A stretch of 64,000 bases of DNA, taken from NCBI GenBank assembly GCA_026225945.1, contig JAMJFZ010001222.1, positions 1,837,501 to 1,901,500 of the forward strand, written 5' to 3'. The notes beneath the pieces are model-generated. The model ran no database searches and had not been told where the DNA came from. It saw only the letters and a program-made list of their open reading frames with translations. This document shows, one piece after another, positions 58,225-64,000 of the stretch. Positions within the stretch are counted from its first letter, which is position 1; the number at the start of each line of letters is the position of its first letter. The position numbers and the translations under genes were made by a program. The stretch is from Cricetomys ansorgei. Its lineage: Eukaryota; Chordata; Mammalia; Rodentia; Nesomyidae.

Positions 58225-58460
58225 GGACATGGCGATGATGCCCAACCCCAGCACCCTAGCAGCTGGGTTGGAGAATCTGGATTCTGAGGCCAACCTGGGC
58301 TCCACAGTGAATTTGAGGTTAGCCTTGTACACAGGGAAAACTTGTCCCAGGAAATAATATGGACTATCAAAGAAATAGTAAGGTAGCTTTAGTAGCTTAG
58401 TGGTAGTATACTTACAATAGCTTGAACAGGGCCAAGAGTTCAGTCCCCAGCACCGCCAGA
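58225..58460 (+). mobile_element. B1-like relic followed by ID-like element, sense
   Basis: Bases about 58,225-58,375 hold an old B1 (CCCAACCCCAGCACCCTAGCAG..GAGGCCAACCTGGGCTCCACAGTGAATTTGAGG). Bases 58,390-58,460 hold an ID core (TAGCTTAGTGGTAGTATACTTAC..AAGAGTTCAGTCCCCAGCACCGCC). Confidence 0.6.
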
Positions 58461-58903
58461 GAGGGGTGGGGAGAGTAATGGGGTGAAAAGGGTTATATGG
58501 GAGAGGCCCTATGTCATGTGAGAGGGTCACAAAAGAGTTACTTGACTACAATTCCAGAAACCTGTTGGTCACCTGACCCCATCCCTTCTTCAAAGCCAGC
58601 CAGCCCCTGTGGTCTATATTTCTTCCTTTCCTCGGTCATATGATACTACAAGCATGTGCTCCTAAATCTGGGTCTCCCCTTAAACCTGACCTCTTCCTCT
58701 TCACACCTTGAGCACCCCACACAATGCCTTTCCACCTCATGCGTGACCAGTAGGGGGCTGGCTGGAGGCACAGGTGCTTCTGAGTGGCGTCTTCCTCCCT
58801 CCGTCACTGGACAGGTTTCTGCGATGCCACCCCTGCTTCCCTCAGGCTGCAGCTCCTGTGGAAACTGGGATGACATGTACCCTCCTGGTTTGTGTCTCTG
58901 CAG

Positions 58904-58966
58904 GCCTTCCAGCATTTGCCCATCTCCAGAGTGCTGAGTCTAGCTGATAAACCCAGTCTCTGGATT
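58904..58966 (+). CDS. Ccdc162: CCDC162-like coding exon 6, 3' boundary unresolved
   Basis: The acceptor is TTTGTGTCTCTGCAG, phase 0. The open segment is AFQHLPISRVLSLADKPSLW then I, ending at a TAG at 58967-58969. The best-looking donor is GTGAGG at 58969, but it overlaps the TAG and would leave TA, in the wrong phase for the exon at 60692. Weaker GT sites at 58931 (phase 0), 58938 and 58956 (phase 1) could serve. Either an unusual donor is used, a small exon follows, or this allele is damaged here. Confidence 0.6.
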
Positions 58967-59529
58967 TAGTGAGGAAAAAGAAGAAGTCTGTGACCCTGAC
59001 CTTAACTCTTCAGCTCCTGGTTCAATGGGTGCCAGCGTTTCGGGTAGAAATTGGTTCTTATGGGGGTAGAATGGAGCAAGGAGGGCTGTGATCTTACACG
59101 GCCTGTTTTGTCCCATGATCTTCCAAAACATTTCCTGTATGCCAAAAGTCACATCTTTGTAATAAGTTGTTACTTAATATTAATATTTTCTGATGGAGAT
59201 AATGGCCGTGTACCTTAGACATTTTGGTCTCCGTCTTTATAACAGCAGAGTAAGCAAGTGTGCAGGCTTCTAGGCCCGGTTCTGTCATGGTCTCACACAA
59301 CTGCATGCTATCTCCTTGGGCCTCAGTTTACTTATTTCCATACTAATCCTTTCAGGTGAAATGATCTCTAAGATTCTGTTCAGGTCTAGTATTACACAAC
59401 TGCCAGGAAATTTAATTGTCAGAATCAATCTCACAGTCTCTCTGCCTTTGCTGTGTGTTACCGAGAACTGAGAAGCCTGATCGGGTTTCTGCTCTGAGTG
59501 CCCTTGGGTGATATTCCTATTCTGTGCAG

Positions 59530-59569
59530 ATTATCCCAGAGGCACCACCTGGACAAGCAGCCAAACCTG
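59530..59569 (+). other. Candidate 40-base CCDC162-like exon
   Basis: The acceptor is ATTCCTATTCTGTGCAG. In phase 0 it reads IIPEAPPGQAAKP plus one base before a weak donor CTG/GTGTTG. If it starts in phase 0 it ends in phase 1, exactly what the exon at 60692 needs, and would pair with the phase-0 donor at 58931. This is phase arithmetic plus a good acceptor only. It may be chance. Confidence 0.3.
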
Positions 59570-59713
59570 GTGTTGGGGACAAGGCAGGCTCTTGATTTCA
59601 AGAAGTTTAGTGTGAGTTAGCCAGGAAAAGCAAATGGAAGTGCTGGCTACTTTATCAATGGGATGATTCCTTACCACAGGACCACAGCGCTGCGCTGACA
59701 AGACAGCCCTGAG

Positions 59714-60437
59714 AGTCTAGCGGGCTTCTCTGTCTGGTGGGCTTCTCCGTCTAGTGGGTTTCTCCGTCTAGCGGGCTTCTCCATCTAGCGGGCTTCTCTG
59801 TCTGGTGGGCTTCTCCATCTAGTGGACTTCTCTGTCTGGTGGGCTTCTCCATCTAGCGGGCTTCTCCATCTAGCGGGCTTCTCTGTCTGGTGGGCTTCTC
59901 TGTCTAGCGGGCTTCTCCGTCTGGTGGGCTTCTCTGTCTAGTGGGCTTCTCCATCTAGTGGGCTTCTCCATCTAGTGGACTTCTCTATCTAGTGGGCTTC
60001 TCCGTCTGGTGGGCTTCTCTGTCTGGTGGGCTTCTCCGTCTAGTGGGCTTCTCCGTCTAGTGAGCTTCTCCGTCTAGTGAGCTTCTCCGTCTAGCGGGCT
60101 TCTCCGTCTGGCGGGCTTCTCTGTCTGGTGGGCTTCTCCATCTAGTGGGCTTCTCCGTCTAGTGGGCTTCTCTCTCTGGTGGGCTTCTCCGTCTAGTGGG
60201 CTTCTCTGTCTGGTGGGCTTCTCTGTCTAGTGGGCTTCTCCATCTAGTGGGCTTCTCCGTCTAGTGGGCTTCTCTGTCTGGTGGGCTTCTCCGTCTGGTG
60301 GGCTTCTCTCGTCTAGTGGGCTTCTCCGTCTAGTGGGCTTCTCTGTCTGGTGGGCTTCTCCGTCTGGTGGGCTTCTCCGTCTGGTGGGCTTCTCTGTCTG
60401 ATGGGCTTCTCCATCTAGTGGGCTTCTCTGTCTAGTG
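59714..60437. repeat. 17-bp minisatellite, about 42 units
   Basis: The unit is GGGCTTCTCCGTCTAGT with a GGGCTTCTCTGTCTGGT variant; C/T changes mark two or three sub-types that alternate in blocks. The length is 724 bases with almost no slippage in unit length. A minus-strand open frame (60227-60487) reads RRSPPDGEAHQTEKPT repeats and is an artefact of the array. It lies in the intron before the exon at 60692. Confidence 0.97.
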
Positions 60438-60691
60438 AGACTTTCTTGCAGGCTATGTGATTGTGAGGAGTCCTTGCACCTTCCCAAAAGAGCTCAGTGG
60501 GGGCTAGGGGGGTGAGTGGCATGAAAACCCAGCAGGGTAAGGTGCAGGCCAAATGCAGTAGAGATGGCCAGTGGGGAGCTGAGTAGCTCTCCAGCATCCA
60601 AGGGCCGGCTTCCAACATTCTCCAAAGCCATCCACTGTCTCTCCAGAGGTACTCACTGGTCTTCCTGCTCTTGCTTTTGGATATTTTTCAG

Positions 60692-60849
60692 GGCCAGGGA
60701 GAACAGATGCTGCATTTGTCTTGCCTCAGCACGTGACAGGCCAGGAGGAGCTAACGCCTCAGCTGAGACGGCTGCTCTCACATTTCCATGTCCCGTATGA
60801 CTTACAAAACCTGAGGGACTCGGCCAAAGAGACGGAGCTCTTTTCCTTG
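60692..60849 (+). CDS. Ccdc162: CCDC162-like coding exon 7
   Basis: The acceptor is TTGGATATTTTTCAG and the donor TTG/GTACAC; 158 bases. It requires one base from the preceding exon and ends in phase 0. The peptide starts PGRTDAAFVLPQHVTGQEEL, continues TPQLRRLLSHFHVPYDLQNL and ends RDSAKETELFSL. It has the same helical, charged style as the earlier exons. The following exon is not certain within the window. Confidence 0.75.
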
Positions 60850-60924
60850 GTACACGTGCACACTTACTATATATTTGGGTGCTTGGAAGAAAGAGTTAGT
60901 CTTTACCACAAAGCTGCTTGTTTG

Positions 60925-61040
60925 TTTGAGACAGGATCTCACGTAGCACGGGCTGACCTCAAGTTAGCTGTGTAGTGGGACTTCTGATACTCCTGCCTCC
61001 ACCTACAGGTACCTGGATTATAGGTGTGTGCTGCTGGGTC
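60925..61040 (-). mobile_element. B1-like SINE, antisense
   Basis: GTTTGAGACAGGATCTCACGTAGCACGGGCTGACCTCAAGTTAGCTG..TACCTGGATTATAGGTGTGTGCTGCTGGG: a diverged antisense B1. Confidence 0.75.
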
Positions 61041-61443
61041 TCACACAAAGTTGTGTATTTTTCTGCCAATGGTTGTTTCTAGAGTAATAAGATACAATAG
61101 TAATCAGCCACTTTCCTGTTAGGAAGAGTTTCCTTCCTGTGAGATCTGATGACAGTGAAGCCAGAGATTTTACCTTCTTGTTGTTTGTTTGTTTGTTCCC
61201 CTGTAGATTTTAAAGAAAAAGGTAGGAGGGTGTGGCCTTAAAAAGATATACATGAACCCATGTCTGTTTAGACAGACATGCCTGGCAGAGTTGTTAGCAT
61301 CTACAGCCCTCCGAGTCTAAGAAGAGGTTGCAGTACTCTCAACTGAATTCTGAGTAAGGCTGTATCCAGTTGAGAGCAGCGTGTGAAGATGGGCACAGTC
61401 AAGCCCTCTTGCCACTGTAACTTGGTGCTGCTTTCTTAAACAG

Positions 61444-61510
61444 AAAGCCTCATCAGTATCAAAAACCGAGTTAAACTTCTTTCAAAGGCAAAGAGGGGGC
61501 AGTGGATACA
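61444..61510 (+). other. Candidate exon, low support
   Basis: The acceptor is TGCTTTCTTAAACAG. In phase 0 it reads KASSVSKTELNFFQRQRGGS then GY plus one base before a modest donor ACA/GTACTC. It would continue the exon at 60692 in phase and feed the candidate at 61781. I have no homology for it. Confidence 0.22.
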
Positions 61511-61780
61511 GTACTCCAGATTTGTAATTGAAACAACAACCATATGAGATATCTTGCTAGCTCTAGATGTGTATTATCTGCAAGATAAAATATGATCAAC
61601 TGGCTGATCTGAACAGGCACAGATCTAACTTGGGCGGTTTCGAATGAGCTTGGAATGTGAAGTGCCCACTTACCCAGGGTCCAGCTGGCAGAGTGCTGAC
61701 TTGAAGGCCCCCTTGCCCTTGCTTTCCAGCTGGCATAATCACCAGGACCATGCTTTCTGTCTGTAACTCACATTCTTTAG

Positions 61781-61860
61781 ACTCCCTGGGCGCAGCACAC
61801 TCTTCCTCTGGCTTCCTGGAAGATGACAGTGTGACAGAATATGCTGATGATGGGAGATGA
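61781..61860 (+). other. Candidate terminal exon, low support
   Basis: The acceptor is CATTCTTTAG. If one base precedes it, it reads SLGAAHSSSGFLEDDSVTEY then ADDGR and TGA. The acidic, serine-rich end would close the model at about 328 residues from the ATG at 46153. No AATAAA follows within 1.5 kb, and the known gene is probably much longer. This may be an alternative ending or chance. Confidence 0.22.
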
Positions 61861-61964
61861 GGGGTGAGGGAGCCTTTGCCTCCCTCCCTCCTCTGTGCTC
61901 TACATCATCCTTCTCCTCCCTCCCCTCTCCTCCTTCTGACAGAATTTTATGTAGCCAGTGTCCC

Positions 61965-62880
61965 TCTTAGGGCTACTATTGCTCTGATGAAACGTCATGA
62001 CCAAAAGCAACTCAGAGAGAAAAGTGTTTATTTGGCTTTGAATGAAAAAAGAACAGGGCAGCGGTGACACGTGCCTTTAATCCTGGCAGAGGCAGAGGCA
62101 GGGCCGATCTCTGTGAGTTCAAGATCAGCCTGGTCAACACAGCAAGTTCCAGGACAGCCAGGGCTACATAAGGAATCCCTGTCTCCAAAAACCAAAGAAG
62201 AAAAAAAAAGGAAGGAAGGAAGGAAGGAAGGAAGGAAGGAAGGAAGGAAGGAAGGAAGGAAGGACATGACTGCTCCTATCTATGGTGGAGGAGAAAGTTT
62301 GTTATAGATAAAGGGAGAACATGGTGAAAGGCAGAGACACCTGAGAGAGTCCAGGGCTCTCCTAGACTGAGCTGCCAGGCCATGTGAGGAGAGAAAGAGG
62401 GGAGAGGGGAGGAAGATGGGAGCCTGGAGATCAAGAAGCCAGAAGGCAAAAGGAGAGAGGGTAACTGCAATGATGGGGTTATACAGGGAAGAGCAGCCTA
62501 GCCCCGAGGATTGGAGAGTTCAGGGTAGGAGGTGTGGGGTATGCAAGCCAGGTAGGGACTGAGGGATGCTGGGAGAAGCTGGTGGCCAGAAGCTGGTGTC
62601 TGCGTCCACTTTGACATGTTAAATAGGTATCTCAGCCAGCAGTTTGTCCCAGTTTGAGACCTAACAGGCTTACATTTCCATATCACAATCCATTGAGGGA
62701 AGCCAAGGTAGGAACTCACACAGGGCTGGAACCTGGAAGCAGGTTATGCAGAGGCCATGGAGGGGTGCTGCTTACTGGCTTACTTCCCTACATAGCCTGC
62801 TCAGCCTGCTTTTATATAGCACTCAAGGCCACCAGCTCAGGATGTTCCCATCCACAGTCAATCCATAAGCAAGGATGCAG
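61965..62880 (+). repeat. Rodent dispersed repeat, split by the B1 element
   Basis: CTCTGATGAAACGTCATGACCAAAAGCAACTCAGAGAG (61972) starts a copy of the family seen at 18760-19135. Matching 3' text appears at about 62,700-62,880 (CTGGAACCTGGAAGCAGG, TGCTTACTGGCTTACTTCC, TATATAGCACTCAAGGCCACC) and again near 63,250. The B1 and other sequence lie between. Confidence 0.55.
62050..62262 (+). mobile_element. B1 SINE with tail turned into (GGAA)13
   Basis: GCGGTGACACGTGCCTTTAATCCTGGCAGAGGC..GTTCAAGATCAGCCTGGTCAACACAGCAAGTTCCAGGACAGCC..CCCTGTCTCC is a sense B1. Its A-rich tail passes into 13 perfect GGAA units at 62210-62261. Confidence 0.95.
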
Positions 62881-63597
62881 TAAAAACAACTGAACCAGAC
62901 CACTCTGTGGGTAGACAGAAAGGTTTATTAGCGATAAAACCATCAAAACAGTCTCAAGAAGGCCTTGACAGGTTTTTTTAAGGAGACAGGTGTGTGTGGC
63001 GGGGGTGGGGGTGGGTGCATGCGAGCCAGAACAGCCTGGGAGCCAGCTTGGGAACTTTGATGTGTTACAGGCTTGTTTGAGTAAATCAGGAACTAGCTGC
63101 CCCATTGCCAGAAGTGGTGGGTGTGGGAGGCACCCACTTTCCAAGGTTCCTGAGGAATGCTGAGTTTACGCAGTCCTCCTGTTCACACAGTCCAGACTGT
63201 CCTTTGGGACACTGTCAGCAGTGCTGCCACTTGGGGGACCACTTTGCACGTAACAGTCACTAATGAAGAAAATACACCACAGGCTTGCCTACAGCCCCGT
63301 CTAGAGAGGCTTTGAGGCTCCCTCTCTCTGACTTTAGTATACCCAGGCTGACTGCAGAACTCACAGTCCTCCTGCCCCAGCTTCCCAAGGGTCACACGTG
63401 TGTGCCACCATGCATGCACTTTTGTCTTTTCACATGACCAATGATAAAAGAATGTGAGTCCCTGAACACCCCAACAAAGAACACTTGCTCCCAAAAGAAT
63501 AGCTTCTGTCCTTTCCGTGGTGAGAGTTCCTACTTTGGATTTTCTTGGAGCAATTGTGAGTTATGTTAGCTGTGATCTCAGGATGTCAGTCACATTC

Positions 63598-63643
<46 letters not shown>

Positions 63644-64000
63644 GTATTGTTTCCCTGGTACTTTAATGCCTTAGGACAGGGCCAGCCAACTGTAGCCTGA
63701 AGCCCACCACCTGTTTTTTCGTAATAAAGCTCTATTGGGATCCAGCTGTCTTGGTCCATTTCCACTACCATAACAGCATGACACAAACTGGGTGGCTTAA
63801 ATCAGATGTTTATGGTCAAGGCAGATTTGGTGCCTGGGGAAGGTTCACTTTCTGGTTCATATATGTTACCTTTATGTGTGTGTGCCTTCCCCAGTGGAAG
63901 AGCAAAGGTCTCTCAAGGCCTAATCCTATTCGTTAAAACTTATTACATCCCCAAGGGCCATCTTCTAGTCCCTTTACCGGGGATGGGGGATGGGGGTGAG
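62881..64000. other. End of window: no exon recognised
   Basis: Contains a diverged antisense B1-like stretch (about 63,330-63,415), the TG tract at 63,599 and old interspersed-repeat text near 63,665-63,960 (AATAAAGCTCTATTGGGATCCAGC; CTACCATAACAGCATGACACAAACTGGGTGGCTTAAA). I see no coding sequence. Confidence 0.6.
63599..63641. repeat. TG microsatellite
   Basis: About 21 uninterrupted TG dinucleotides. Confidence 0.95.

Larger units (their letters stand above)
46126..64000 (+). other. Ccdc162: CCDC162-locus gene, 5' coding part
   Basis: At least six exons join in phase into a highly charged, helix-rich protein starting MDSLYKLGSTERVQ. It lies directly 3' of Cep57l1 in the same orientation, where human has CCDC162P (with C6orf183-185) and mouse has Ccdc162. 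The human copy is annotated as a pseudogene, while the exons here are open with good splice sites. The function of CCDC162 is unknown and no catalytic motif is visible. The gene probably continues past the window. Naming rests on synteny and remembered sequence character, not on an alignment. Confidence 0.65.

Noticed and set aside
59714..60437. CRISPR-like regular array
   Set aside because: Units are contiguous with no unique spacers, and the context is mammalian intron. It is a minisatellite.

Overview
The window is mammalian nuclear DNA from a muroid (mouse-like) rodent. This rests on B1, ID and B2/B3/B4-type SINEs, a URR1 hAT element, antisense L1 3' ends, long CA/TG tracts and split genes with GT-AG introns. 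I cannot settle the species. The window carries parts of two genes, both on the + strand. Everything else is intron, intergenic DNA, transposon relics and tandem repeats.

Bases 1 to about 23,920 hold the 3' part of Cep57l1, the CEP57-like centrosomal and microtubule-binding protein. I can place the last seven coding exons (8373-8489, 12027-12104, 12590-12676, 18618-18695, 19229-19419, 20938-21082, 22815-23036). Their phases join without a break to give about 305 residues, ending at a TGA followed by an 880-base 3' UTR with an AATAAA. The upstream exons lie before the window. The introns hold three minisatellites: a 36-bp array that repeats the splice donor of the first visible exon, a 30-bp array with 30 copies of CACGTG, and a degenerate array of about 19 bp per unit.

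From about 23.9 to 46.1 kb I find no convincing coding exon. The stretch contains SINEs, two antisense L1 remnants, MER5-type DNA elements, and two compound arrays (30.5-31.2 and 33.2-33.7 kb) that appear to have grown from SINE fragments. A small CpG-dense patch lies at 35.1-35.3 kb.

From 46,126 onward a second gene begins. Its exons (46126-46289, 49740-49812, 50024-50134, 56443-56556, 57592-57786, a piece at 58904, 60692-60849) encode an intact coiled-coil protein that I assign to the CCDC162 locus (human CCDC162P / C6orf183-185 region). The basis is synteny just 3' of CEP57L1 and the character of the protein. A strong-context ATG lies in the first exon. The junction between the exons at 57.6 and 60.7 kb is unresolved, and the gene probably runs out of the window. 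A U6 snRNA pseudogene and a 17-bp minisatellite of about 42 copies lie in its introns.

The two genes are neighbours in tandem. The sequence shows no joint regulation. I see no new enzymatic or defence system. The most unusual structure is the in-frame quadruplicated splice donor in Cep57l1.
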